Shown: positions 34,551 to 42,826 of the stretch, in pieces | Numbering within the stretch: the first letter of the stretch is position 1 | Layout: each line of letters starts with the position of its first letter | Assembly: GCF_900538275.1 (NCBI RefSeq) | Contig: NZ_LR130778.1 | Coordinates: forward strand, 372,001-436,000 | DNA: 64,000 bases | From: Petrocella atlantisensis | GTDB taxonomy: Bacteria; Bacillota; Clostridia; Lachnospirales; Vallitaleaceae | Direction of reading: 5' to 3' | Program-made: the position numbers and the translations under genes | The notes under the pieces: model-generated | The model's database searches: none | Told to the model about the DNA's origin: nothing | What the model saw: only the letters and a program-made list of their open reading frames with translations

Positions 34551-35468
34551 TTAGTATATATCCATTGATAGGTATCGCTCACCTGTATCCGGAAGCAAGG
34601 TTAATATGGTCTTGCCTTCGTTCTCAGGACGTTTTGCAATCTCAATAGTGGCTTTGACCACCGCTGCTGAGGATATGCCAACTAAGATACCTTCTTCTTT
34701 TGCCAATGCTCTCATGAATTCAAAAGCATCTTCATTGTCTACCTGATATACTTCATCAATGACGCCGGTGTTAAGTACCTCAGGAATGAAACCTGCACCA
34801 ATTCCTTGTAACTTGTGTGGTCCGGGTTGTCCACCGGATAAAACCGGTGATGCAGATGGTTCTACGGCTATGATTTTTACGCCTTTAATTTTTTCTTTTA
34901 AGACTTCACCAACTCCTGTAATGGTACCACCGGTTCCTACACCTGAGACAAATATATCAACGTCTCCATCTGTTTGCTCTAGGATCTCAAGGGCTGTTGT
35001 CTTTCTATGTGCATCCGGATTGTCAGGGTTATTGAACTGTTGTGGAATAAAATGATTCGGGTATGTTGCTTTTAGCTCTTCTACTTTGCCTATAGCACCT
35101 TTCATACCTTGGGCACCAGGTGTTAACACTAACTCAGCACCATAAGCGATGAGTAGCTTTCTTCTTTCCATACTCATGGTATCCGGCATGGTGAGTATAA
35201 GCTTGTACCCTTTGACTGCTGAAATAAAAGCAAGTCCAACACCGGTATTACCACTGGTTGGTTCTATAATTACATCACCTGGCTTAAGAGCACCGGATGC
35301 TTCTGCTTCTTCAACCATATTTTTTGCAATTCTATCCTTAACACTACCGCCTGGGTTGAAAGACTCTAGTTTTAATAAAATGTTTCTTCCTGATGGTCCT
35401 AATTTGTTCAATCGTACTATTGGGGTGTTACCTACCAATTCAACTAAGTTATTATAGATTTTACTCAT
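34551..35468 (-). CDS. cysK: Cysteine synthase A (O-acetylserine sulfhydrylase)
   Basis: 305 aa. It makes cysteine from O-acetylserine and sulfide with PLP. The PLP-lysine motif PGGSVKDRIAKNM (about 35-47), the TSGNTGVGLAF loop (about 69-79) and GVGTGGTITGVGE (about 177-189) are visible. It is followed without a gap by the CymR-like regulator; in B. subtilis CysK and CymR form the sensor complex, so the pairing is functionally sensible. Promoter at 35524-35552. Confidence 0.96.
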   Translation of the reverse strand: MSKIYNNLVELVGNTPIVRLNKLGPSGRNILLKLESFNPGGSVKDRIAKNMVEEAEASGALKPGDVIIEPTSGNTGVGLAFISAVKGYKLILTMPDTMSMERRKLLIAYGAELVLTPGAQGMKGAIGKVEELKATYPNHFIPQQFNNPDNPDAHRKTTALEILEQTDGDVDIFVSGVGTGGTITGVGEVLKEKIKGVKIIAVEPSASPVLSGGQPGPHKLQGIGAGFIPEVLNTGVIDEVYQVDNEDAFEFMRALAKEEGILVGISSAAVVKATIEIAKRPENEGKTILTLLPDTGERYLSMDIY

Positions 35469-35523
35469 ATTATATTCTCCTTTTAAGCGTATTATTAGTT
35501 CGGTTAATTCGTTTATTTGTTTT

Positions 35524-35552
35524 ATTATAACACCACCACTTCGTCATTGCAA
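35524..35552 (-). promoter_or_regulatory. Promoter of cysK with possible CymR-type operator
   Basis: TTGCAA (35547-35552), 17-bp spacer, TATAAT (35524-35529) on the minus strand. Just downstream, around 35489-35515, is TAAACGAATTAACCGAACTA, an AT-rich imperfect dyad in the right place for an Rrf2-family operator. Confidence 0.65.
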
Positions 35553-35564
35553 GGATAAAAGGCC

Positions 35565-35602
35565 AAAGAAAAAGCGCAAAACCATTTCGGTTTTACGCTT
35601 TT
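35565..35602 (-). terminator. Intrinsic terminator of the rubredoxin gene
   Basis: AAAAGCGTAAAACC / GGTTTTGCGCTTTT, a 14-bp stem with a 5-nt loop ending in T on the minus strand, 22 bp after the rubredoxin stop. Confidence 0.85.
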
Positions 35603-35623
35603 AAGCTTTTATGATTCTGTTCT

Positions 35624-35782
35624 CTATTCTTCTTCGAATTGATCTTTGCCAACGCCACAAAGTGGGCATACCCAATCCTCAGGTACGTCTGCAAATGATG
35701 TTCCAGGTGCTACTCCGTTGTCAGGATCCCCATCAGCTGGATTGTAAACATAACCACATACTAAACATACATAATTTGACAT
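35624..35782 (-). CDS. Rubredoxin
   Basis: 52 aa, a typical full-length rubredoxin. Its two iron-binding CxxC motifs are CLVCGY (about residues 6-11) and CPLCGV (about 39-44), with the usual [18 protein letters not shown] and DWVCP between. It carries electrons to oxygen- and peroxide-scavenging enzymes in anaerobes; the ferritin-like protein at 48.5 kb is a possible partner. RBS GGAGG lies 8 bp before the ATG at 35782. An extended -10 (TGTTATAAT, 35821-35829) lies upstream and a terminator follows, so it is a single-gene unit. Confidence 0.97.
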   Translation of the reverse strand: MSNYVCLVCGYVYNPADGDPDNGVAPGTSFADVPEDWVCPLCGVGKDQFEEE

Positions 35783-35881
35783 CTTAATTACCTCCATTTG
35801 TCTATATTTTTTACCCCTTCATTATAACACTACAGAAATTATAATTCCAGTCTATAATAAGTTCATGTCCTATAATAGCTT

Positions 35882-35998
35882 GTAGAGAAAATCAAGACCT
35901 AATAAGAGGGTACAAAAATACATATGTCTGTACCCTCTTCTAATTTATTATTTACTTTTGTTGCTAATAAGTGAGCAGGAAGAACCGTCCCTGGTTTA
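35882..35998. repeat. ~117-bp interspersed repeat, copy 1
   Basis: About 85 percent identical by eye to 38730-38847, same orientation. It holds a hairpin AAGAGGGTACA / TGTACCCTCTT, then TTTATTATTTACTTTTG, and ends in GGAAGAACCGTCCC, a motif common in clostridial REP-like repeats. On the minus strand the hairpin can terminate the small-protein transcript. Confidence 0.85.
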
Positions 35999-36017
35999 GT
36001 CCAGAGAAGTCTTAATT

Positions 36018-36188
36018 CTAATACTTTTTCATGCTAAAAATGTTAATTAGAAAACCTACTACACCTAACATAAATGCTAATATAATGCTTTTCATGGAAA
36101 CAGTATCATACATCACCACTTCAGCAGTAATAATAAAAATTAGTATTAATAGACCATTAATAACTGCTTTATTCACAACACTTTCCAT
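36018..36188 (-). CDS. Small two-helix membrane protein
   Basis: 56 aa from the ATG at 36188, or 52 aa from the GTG at 36176, which has GGAAAG better placed in front. Residues about 8-28 (NGLLILIFIITAEVVMY) and 33-52 (SIILAFMLGVVGFLINIF) are hydrophobic, and the tail is SMKKY. I do not recognise a family. It lies 34 bp downstream of the CPBP-family gene in the same direction, so the two may form a pair, as in some bacteriocin or immunity loci; this is a guess from context. Confidence 0.55.
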   Translation of the reverse strand: MESVVNKAVINGLLILIFIITAEVVMYDTVSMKSIILAFMLGVVGFLINIFSMKKY

Positions 36189-36222
36189 CCTTTCTCATTA
36201 GCTAGTTAATAAGCTGATATAG

Positions 36223-36705
36223 TTACTCTATATCCGTAATAAGCATTGCTATACCATTTTTTAATCCATGAATAGCCATTGTTACCCAAAATGCAGATGC
36301 CTTCTTGTCTTCATATATAACAAAAGTATACGCAAATAGGAGGCCAATAATAAATGCATAGAACATATAATAGATACTATATATATGTACTGCACCAAAA
36401 ACTAAGGCTGAAATAAGTATGGTTAAAGAACTTCTACGCTTAAAGAAAATGAGTTTTTTCAGTTGTCTAATTATCAATAATTGATATACTAACGTCTCCC
36501 AAATAGGTGCTATTACAACTACAATTAATATCATTAAAGCTAAAGGAATATCTTCAAACTCTGGCCCACCCACATGTATATTCATAAGAAATCCCATTAA
36601 AACAACCGGAATAACTACTAAATAAGAAATGAATACCATTATTAGTATAAATTTAGCTGTGGAAAGACTTTTTAAATACTTATCCAATTTATAGATATAT
36701 TTCAT
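36223..36705 (-). CDS. CPBP-family intramembrane protease-like protein
   Basis: 160 aa with about four membrane helices. CPBP (Abi) motifs 2 and 3 are intact: FGAVH (about 109-113) and HGLKN (about 145-149). Motif 1, normally EExxxR, reads WETLVYQ, keeping only one Glu and lacking the Arg, so protease activity is doubtful. The protein is shorter than most CPBP members. RBS AAGGAG precedes the ATG. It is AT-rich compared with nearby housekeeping genes and lies between repeat copies and an IS, pointing to acquired DNA. Confidence 0.75.
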   Translation of the reverse strand: MKYIYKLDKYLKSLSTAKFILIMVFISYLVVIPVVLMGFLMNIHVGGPEFEDIPLALMILIVVVIAPIWETLVYQLLIIRQLKKLIFFKRRSSLTILISALVFGAVHIYSIYYMFYAFIIGLLFAYTFVIYEDKKASAFWVTMAIHGLKNGIAMLITDIE

Positions 36706-36792
36706 TTCTTAGATCTCCTTATTATGGGGAATGCTACATACGATTGGTCTTAAACTTAAATGATTTTACTCACTTTTCAGCCACTTTTCAGC

Positions 36793-36805
36793 CACTTTTC
36801 ATAGT
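36793..36805. repeat. Left 13-bp direct repeat of the IS30-family element
   Basis: CACTTTTCATAGT, identical to 38569-38581. It is preceded by two tandem CACTTTTCAGC units (from 36771), so the target itself was repetitive. Confidence 0.75.
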
Positions 36806-36963
36806 GCTGAATTGAAAAATTAAATTCCAGTTCATTCAGCCAAAAACTAGAATTTACTGTTGCAAAGTTACTACCAGAATTTACTGTTGCAAATACTCCG
36901 GCATGATATACTAATGGCTTAGCAACAGAGTCCGGATGGCGTAAAATCCAAGGAGAAATTACC

Positions 36964-38256
36964 ATGGCGAAAAACGCACATCTGACTCTTGATGAAAGAG
37001 CCCATATTGAAGTATCCCTCAGAGAAGGAGACTCATTTGCTGAGATTGGAAGAGAGCTTAATAAAGATCCATCTACCATCTCAAAAGAAGTTAAAAACCA
37101 TATTCAAACAGTGCGTATAGGAAGTTTTAATCCCTGTGCCAATCGCACCGACTGTTTATATATGGGAAAGGCATGTAAACCGTGTAAACACCCATATCAT
37201 AGTTCCTGTAAGAAGTGTACATATCGAAACTGTTATGAACATTGCCCTGATTTCATTGAACTCACTTGTCAGAAATTGAATAAACCACCTTATGTTTGTA
37301 ACGGCTGTGATATTCGCATGCGCTGTAAGCTGGAGCGTCATCTTTATGATGCTAAGAATGCACAAAAAGAATACGAGTCCATTCGTTCTGAGAGTCGCCA
37401 GGGAATAGCAATTACCCCGGCGGAACTAAAACGTATCGATGGAATCATCTCGCCATTGGTTAAGCAAGGACAATCGATACACATGATCTGTGTCAATAAT
37501 TCCGACAATATCATGTTGGATGAAAAGACTATCTATAATTACATTGATGCTGGTCTTTTATCCGTTGACAACATCGATCTTCCCAGGAAAGTGCGATACC
37601 GTACCCGCTCACGCAAGAAACCTATAAAAGTAGATAAGCAATGTCATGTAGGTCGAACCTATGAAGCGCTCGAGTCTTACATTGCTGTAAATCCTGATAT
37701 CCCTATCGTAGAAATGGATTCTGTTGAAGGTCGCAAAGGCGGAAAGGTACTTCTTACAATCTACTTTAGAAACTGCAGTCTTATGCTAGCATTTATCAGA
37801 GATACGAATACGGCCAGAACAGTGTCAGAAATATTTGATTGGATGTATGAACTTTTAGGTCATGATGCGTTTACTGATCTATTCCAGTCCACCCTCACAG
37901 ACAGGGGAAGCGAATTTACAAATCCTCTGTCGCTAGAGTTTAACAAGAATAACGAGCGTAGAACCCGTATCTTCTATTGTGATCCTCAACGTTCTGATCA
38001 AAAAGGTGGGTGTGAGGTAACGCATGAAATGATACGACGTGTATTACCAAAAGGAACATCTTTTGATGCACTGAGTCAGGATGACATTTCCCTGATGATG
38101 AGTCATATCAATTCATATAACAGAAAAAAGCTGAACAACCAGTCCGCACACCAGATGTTCAGCTTCCTATATAGCGAGGAAATACTTCATAAGCTTAATA
38201 TCAAGCTCATTCCCGCTAATGAGATTAATCTAACACCTCTGTTGCTAAAAAAGTAA
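36964..38256 (+). CDS. IS30 family transposase
   Basis: 430 aa. The N-terminal helix-turn-helix LTLDERAHIEVSLREGDSFA, then EIGRELNKDPSTISKEV, is typical. A Cys-rich stretch (about 58-120, thirteen Cys) may bind zinc. The DDE core is seen in IVEMDSVEG (D), LTDRGSEF (D) and DQKGGCEVTHEMIRRVLPKG (E). RBS AAGGAG lies before the ATG. The frame is intact. Confidence 0.93.
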   Translation: MAKNAHLTLDERAHIEVSLREGDSFAEIGRELNKDPSTISKEVKNHIQTVRIGSFNPCANRTDCLYMGKACKPCKHPYHSSCKKCTYRNCYEHCPDFIELTCQKLNKPPYVCNGCDIRMRCKLERHLYDAKNAQKEYESIRSESRQGIAITPAELKRIDGIISPLVKQGQSIHMICVNNSDNIMLDEKTIYNYIDAGLLSVDNIDLPRKVRYRTRSRKKPIKVDKQCHVGRTYEALESYIAVNPDIPIVEMDSVEGRKGGKVLLTIYFRNCSLMLAFIRDTNTARTVSEIFDWMYELLGHDAFTDLFQSTLTDRGSEFTNPLSLEFNKNNERRTRIFYCDPQRSDQKGGCEVTHEMIRRVLPKGTSFDALSQDDISLMMSHINSYNRKKLNNQSAHQMFSFLYSEEILHKLNIKLIPANEINLTPLLLKK

Positions 38257-38567
38257 AATAGTAAACGCCATTCGGAATCGATATCAAACCGTGTGGGGGT
38301 GGAATTTAATCTTGCGAAAAAGGAAGCTAAATTCGACCTCCGGTTAGCGTGCACTCTTTTTTCAGTGGTATTAACCTCAAAAAAAGCATAACAGCTTTTG
38401 GACTATAAAACAATCTGTTTGGTATAGTAAATTCCAGTTATAGAACTATTTGCAATACTTACTTCCAGTATTTTAGTAACAACTTAGTTTACAAGAATTT
38501 AGTCTTGCAAGGAAAATGCTGAACCGGAAGTTAATTTTACAAACTGGAATCTCGGATTCCAATTCAG
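38257..38567. other. Non-coding right end of the IS30 element
   Basis: No gene. It contains repeated TTCCAG/TTGCAA motifs and ends in the right inverted repeat; GGAATCTCGGATTCC is a local dyad inside that end. Confidence 0.6.
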
Positions 38568-38568
38568 C

Positions 38569-38581
38569 CACTTTTCATAGT
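38569..38581. repeat. Right 13-bp direct repeat of the IS30-family element
   Basis: CACTTTTCATAGT, directly after the right inverted repeat. Confidence 0.75.
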
Positions 38582-38729
38582 ATAGCCGTAATCAAAATGA
38601 AAGTAAAGTTATTTTTGATATATTTTGTATTTTTTAATTTATTATTGTAACTATTTACACAAATGGGAATTATTGTAAATGCAGAGCGAAAAGCTCTGGT
38701 TCTTATATGTTTAGCCTCCTGAAGTTGCT

Positions 38730-38847
38730 AGTAGAAAATCAGGACCTAAAAAGAGGGTACAAACATATATATGTCTGTACCCTCTTCTACTTTATTATTT
38801 ACTTTTGGTGCTACCTAGTGAGCCGGAAGAACCGTCCCCCTGGTTGA
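38730..38847. repeat. ~117-bp interspersed repeat, copy 2, with PFOR terminator
   Basis: Matches 35882-35998. On the minus strand AAGAGGGTACA..TGTACCCTCTT followed by TTTTAGG is an intrinsic terminator for PFOR. The GGGGGACGGTTCTTCC end abuts the PFOR stop codon, so the repeat inserted directly behind the gene. Confidence 0.85.
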
Positions 38848-41800
38848 TTAGTCGTTTCTTGCCATTCTAAGATATGAATCATATCTTTCTTTAGCGTCTT
38901 TCTCAGCTTTAACAAACAATCTCTTTGCTTGATCTGGGAAAGTTTTCTGTAAGGATGTATAACGCACTTCTCCAAGTAAGAAATCTTGGAAGTCTGTTGA
39001 AGGCTCTTTTGAATCCAATGTGAATGGGTTCTTTCCTTCTTTTACAAGCTCAGGGTTATATCTCCATAAGTGCCAGTAACCTGCATCCACTGCTTCTTGC
39101 TCTCTAAGTTGTGTTTTACCCATGCCGTTTTTGATACCATGAGCGATACAAGGTGAGTATGCAATGATGAGTGATGGTCCATCATAAGCTTCCGCTTCTG
39201 TTAAGGCCTTCATGAATTGGTTCTTATTGGATCCCATAGCTACTTGTGCAACATATACGTAACCGTAAGTTGCTGCAATCATACCTAGGTCTTTTTTCTT
39301 AACTTCTTTACCACTTGCTGCGAATTTTGCAACCGCTGCAGTTGGTGTTGATTTGGACGCTTGTCCACCTGTGTTTGAGTAAACTTCTGTATCAAATACA
39401 AGTACGTTTACATTTTCACCGGCTGCAAGTACATGGTCAAGTCCACCGTAACCGATGTCATAAGCCCATCCGTCACCACCAACGATCCACATGGATTTTT
39501 TCGCTAAGTAGTCTTTTTTGGATACTACATCTGCAACGATTTTCTTAGTTGCAGCATCTTCGGAAGTGATGGTTGCAAGTGCTTCTTTAACTGCTTTTGC
39601 AGTCTCTTTTGACGCTTTTGCATCTTCTTTAGCTTCAATCCATGCTTGGAATGCTGCTTTAGCTTCTGCAGGTACATCTGATCCGATTAATGTGTTTAAG
39701 TTCATTTCTAATGAGTTTCTGATTTGCTTGATACCCATGGTCATACCATAACCATACTCAGCATTGTCCTCAAATAAGGAGTTCGCCCATGCAGGTCCGT
39801 TGCCTTCTGCATTTTGAGTAAATACGGTTGCAGGTGCTGAACCACCCCAGATTGAAGAACATCCGGTAGCATTAGCAATCATCATTCTATCACCATAAAG
39901 TTGTGTGATTACTTTTAGGTATGGTGTTTCACCACATCCTGCACAAGCGCCTGAGAATTCAAACAATGGTTGTGCAAATTGGCTACCTTTTAATGTATTA
40001 ACATCCATAAGGTCTGACTTGTAAGTCACTTCATTATGTGCGTAATCCCAGTTCGCTACTTCTGCCATTTGACCTTCTAGAGGCTTCATGATTAATGATT
40101 TCTCTTTGGATGGACAGATGTCGGCACAGTTACCGCAACCTGTACAGTCAAGTGGGCTAACTTGGATCTTGTACTCAAGACCTTCGAATTGTTTTCCAAC
40201 AGCTTTCTTAGTTGTAAAACCTTCAGGTGCATTTGCTACTTCGTTCTCATCTAATAAGAATGGACGAATAACAGCATGAGGACATACGAAGGAACATTGA
40301 TTACATTGGATACAGTTGTCTACTTGCCACTCTGGCACGTTCACTGCGATTCCACGTTTTTCATATGCTGAGATACCCATTGGGAAGGTACCGTCTTCTC
40401 TGCCTTCAAAAGCACTAACTGGCAATGAATCACCGTTTTGAGCGTTCATAACAAAGGCTACGTTTTTGATGAAGTCCGGAACAACTGTTTCTTCTTCAGC
40501 TACGTCTGTTGCAGTTGCCCATGCAGCTGGTACATCAATCTTAACAAGAGCATTAATACCTTGGTCGATTGCAGCATTGTTCATGCTAACGATCTTCTCA
40601 CCTTTTGAACCATATGATTTGACAACGGCTTCTTTAAGGTATTCAACAGCTTTTTCGATTGGAAGTACATCTGCCAATTTGAAGAAAGCGGCTTGCATGA
40701 TCATGTTGATTCTGTTACCTAGACCGATTTCTTCTGCAAGATCAGTTGCGTTTACTGTATAGAATTCAGCATTTTTGTTTGCGATATCTCTTTTTAAAGA
40801 TGCTGGTAAATGTGTATCTAACTCTTCTGTTGTCCAATGTGTGTTAAGTACGAATCTGCCACCTTTTTTAAGGCCTTTTAATAGATCGTATTTGTCCACA
40901 TAGGATTGGTTATGACAAGCGATATAATCCGCTTCATTGATTAAGTAAGTTGAACGAATCTTCTCTTTACCGAATCTTAAGTGAGAAACTGTAATACCAC
41001 CTGATTTTTTGGAGTCATAAGAGAAGTAACCTTGAGCATACATATCCGTTTTGTCACCAATGATCTTGATGGCTGACTTGTTAGCACCAACTGTACCGTC
41101 TGAACCAAGTCCCCAGAACTTACAACGAATTGCAGATTCGTTTTCTGTAACAATATCTTCACCGATTGGTAAGGATAATCCAGTTACATCATCAACGATA
41201 CCGATGGTGAATCCGTTTTTGGGTTGATCTAATTCAAGGTTGTCATATACTGCTTTTAATACAGTAGGTGTTACGTCTTTTGATCCAAGTCCATAACGAC
41301 CACCAACGATAACAGGTCTGTTCTCAGCGTCGTAGAATAATGTTCTGATTTCTTCATACAATGCTTCACCTAGTGATCCAGGCTCTTTAGATCTGTCAAG
41401 TACGGCAATCTTCTTAACGCTTGTAGGGAATACGTCAAAGAAGTATTTTGCTGAGAATGGTCTGTATAAATGAATCTTTAACACACCAACTTTTTTGCCA
41501 CCAGCGTTTAAATAATCAACGAGTTCTTCAAGTGCTTCTGTTACAGATCCCATTGCAATAACAATGTTCTCTGCGTCCGGTGCACCATAATAATTGAAAG
41601 GCTTGTATTCTCTACCAACAATCTTAGAAATCTCAGCCATGTAATCGTTCACTACGTCTGGAACCGCTGTGTAGAAACTATTAGAAGCTTCTTTTGCTTG
41701 GAAGAATATGTCTGGATTCTGTGCTGTACCTCTTGTAACCGGGTGCTCAGGATTAAGAGCTCTATTTCTGAAAGCATCAACTGCGTCCATGTCAACTAAG

Positions 41801-42381
41801 TCACTGAATACGCTGTAATCGATTGTTTCTATTTTTTGTACTTCGTGAGATGTTCTAAAACCGTCAAAGAAATGTACAAATGGTACTCTTGACTTAATCG
41901 CTGCCAAGTGAGCGATACCGCCTAAGTCCATAACTTCTTGAACAGATCCTGATGCTAACATCGCAAAACCTGTTTGTCTAGCTGCCATAATATCTGAATG
42001 GTCTCCATAGATTGAAAGTGCGTGAGCAGCTATAGCACGAGCACTTACATGGAATACAGCCGGTAAAAGTTCACCTGCCATTTTGTACATATTCGGAATC
42101 ATAAGCAATAAACCTTGTGACGCTGTATAGGTCGTTGTTAAAGCACCTGCTTGAAGTGAACCGTGTACGGCACCGGATGCGCCACCTTCTGATTGTAACT
42201 CTGTTACAGAAACGCTTTGACCAAAAATGTTTTTCTTTCCACTTGCTGCCCATTCGTCAGTATATTCTGCCATGTTTGACGATGGGGTAATTGGATAGAT
42301 CGCTGCTACATCTGTAAATGCATATGCAACATATGCTGCAGCCATGTTTCCATCCATTGACTTAAATACTTTGTTAGCCAT
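38848..42381 (-). CDS. nifJ: Pyruvate:ferredoxin (flavodoxin) oxidoreductase
   Basis: 1177 aa, the usual length for the single-chain enzyme. It converts pyruvate and CoA to acetyl-CoA, CO2 and reduced ferredoxin. Seen are the N-terminal TPP-pyrimidine domain (AYAFTDVAAIYPITPSS), the two-cluster ferredoxin domain with CIQCNQCSFVCP and CTGCGNCADICP (about 688-755), the third cluster Cys in CAGCGETPY, and the TPP motif GDGWAYDIGYGGLDHVL with YSNTGGQASKSTP (about 985-1030). The leader has a 21-bp palindrome (42422-42442), and an 18-bp palindrome lies further upstream. RBS GGAGG. Confidence 0.97.
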   Translation of the reverse strand: MANKVFKSMDGNMAAAYVAYAFTDVAAIYPITPSSNMAEYTDEWAASGKKNIFGQSVSVTELQSEGGASGAVHGSLQAGALTTTYTASQGLLLMIPNMYKMAGELLPAVFHVSARAIAAHALSIYGDHSDIMAARQTGFAMLASGSVQEVMDLGGIAHLAAIKSRVPFVHFFDGFRTSHEVQKIETIDYSVFSDLVDMDAVDAFRNRALNPEHPVTRGTAQNPDIFFQAKEASNSFYTAVPDVVNDYMAEISKIVGREYKPFNYYGAPDAENIVIAMGSVTEALEELVDYLNAGGKKVGVLKIHLYRPFSAKYFFDVFPTSVKKIAVLDRSKEPGSLGEALYEEIRTLFYDAENRPVIVGGRYGLGSKDVTPTVLKAVYDNLELDQPKNGFTIGIVDDVTGLSLPIGEDIVTENESAIRCKFWGLGSDGTVGANKSAIKIIGDKTDMYAQGYFSYDSKKSGGITVSHLRFGKEKIRSTYLINEADYIACHNQSYVDKYDLLKGLKKGGRFVLNTHWTTEELDTHLPASLKRDIANKNAEFYTVNATDLAEEIGLGNRINMIMQAAFFKLADVLPIEKAVEYLKEAVVKSYGSKGEKIVSMNNAAIDQGINALVKIDVPAAWATATDVAEEETVVPDFIKNVAFVMNAQNGDSLPVSAFEGREDGTFPMGISAYEKRGIAVNVPEWQVDNCIQCNQCSFVCPHAVIRPFLLDENEVANAPEGFTTKKAVGKQFEGLEYKIQVSPLDCTGCGNCADICPSKEKSLIMKPLEGQMAEVANWDYAHNEVTYKSDLMDVNTLKGSQFAQPLFEFSGACAGCGETPYLKVITQLYGDRMMIANATGCSSIWGGSAPATVFTQNAEGNGPAWANSLFEDNAEYGYGMTMGIKQIRNSLEMNLNTLIGSDVPAEAKAAFQAWIEAKEDAKASKETAKAVKEALATITSEDAATKKIVADVVSKKDYLAKKSMWIVGGDGWAYDIGYGGLDHVLAAGENVNVLVFDTEVYSNTGGQASKSTPTAAVAKFAASGKEVKKKDLGMIAATYGYVYVAQVAMGSNKNQFMKALTEAEAYDGPSLIIAYSPCIAHGIKNGMGKTQLREQEAVDAGYWHLWRYNPELVKEGKNPFTLDSKEPSTDFQDFLLGEVRYTSLQKTFPDQAKRLFVKAEKDAKERYDSYLRMARND

Positions 42382-42421
42382 GTTTTGATTACCTCCATAT
42401 ATTTTTTAAAGATTGACGGTT

Positions 42422-42442
42422 GGTTAAAGTGACACTTTAACC
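42422..42442. promoter_or_regulatory. 21-bp palindrome in the PFOR leader
   Basis: Perfect 10-bp arms GGTTAAAGTG / CACTTTAACC around one base, about 40 bp upstream of the start codon. Operator or leader stem; regulator unknown. Confidence 0.6.
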
Positions 42443-42703
42443 TTGTTAGCCTTACCATAATGTTTACACCAGCCATTAAAAACCACAAAACAAGACAAAT
42501 TAATATTATTTGTTGAAGCAAATAACAATAATTTTTATGCCAGAAGTTCTTAATGATAAGTATAAACAATATGGTTTACGCTATTTTATATTATATCATA
42601 CATAAAAACACCATACACTAATGAATTAGTCATGTATTTTATTAGTACAATTAATACGCTTTTATGCTGCTAATGGTACTGTGAGTTAGTTATATTTGTA
42701 ACA

Positions 42704-42721
42704 TACATTGTATACAATGTA
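42704..42721. promoter_or_regulatory. 18-bp palindrome, GntR-like operator candidate
   Basis: TACATTGTATACAATGTA, a perfect dyad. The core TTGTATACAA resembles sites of the GntR superfamily. It lies 323 bp before PFOR and 106 bp before the polC stop. Confidence 0.5.
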
Positions 42722-42826
42722 CTTTGACATTATAACACATTCTTAATTAAAAAAACATCCTTAATCTTGCACAATCGAATAATTTTAATGTTTTTATTTT
42801 ATACAAAATAACTCTATAAATAAGAC

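Larger units (their letters stand above)
36806..38568 (+). mobile_element. IS30-family insertion sequence
   Basis: 1763 bp. The ends start GCTGAATTG on both sides and form an imperfect inverted repeat of about 27 bp that ends in TTCCAGTT. A 13-bp direct repeat flanks it. One transposase gene lies inside. The left end also carries two copies of AGAATTTACTGTTGCAAA (around 36850 and 36877), and the 310-bp right non-coding end repeats TTCCAG and TTGCAA motifs, possible transposase-binding sites. Confidence 0.85.
42382..42826. other. Intergenic region upstream of PFOR
   Basis: No gene. It is AT-rich. It holds two palindromes (42422-42442 and 42704-42721) and a possible -10 GATATAAT around 42585-42600 without a good -35. 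Confidence 0.6.

Noticed and set aside
36777-37079. Minus-strand frame of 100 codons across the IS30 left end
   Set aside because: It overlaps the inverted repeat, the subterminal repeats and the transposase start on the other strand, and looks like no protein.
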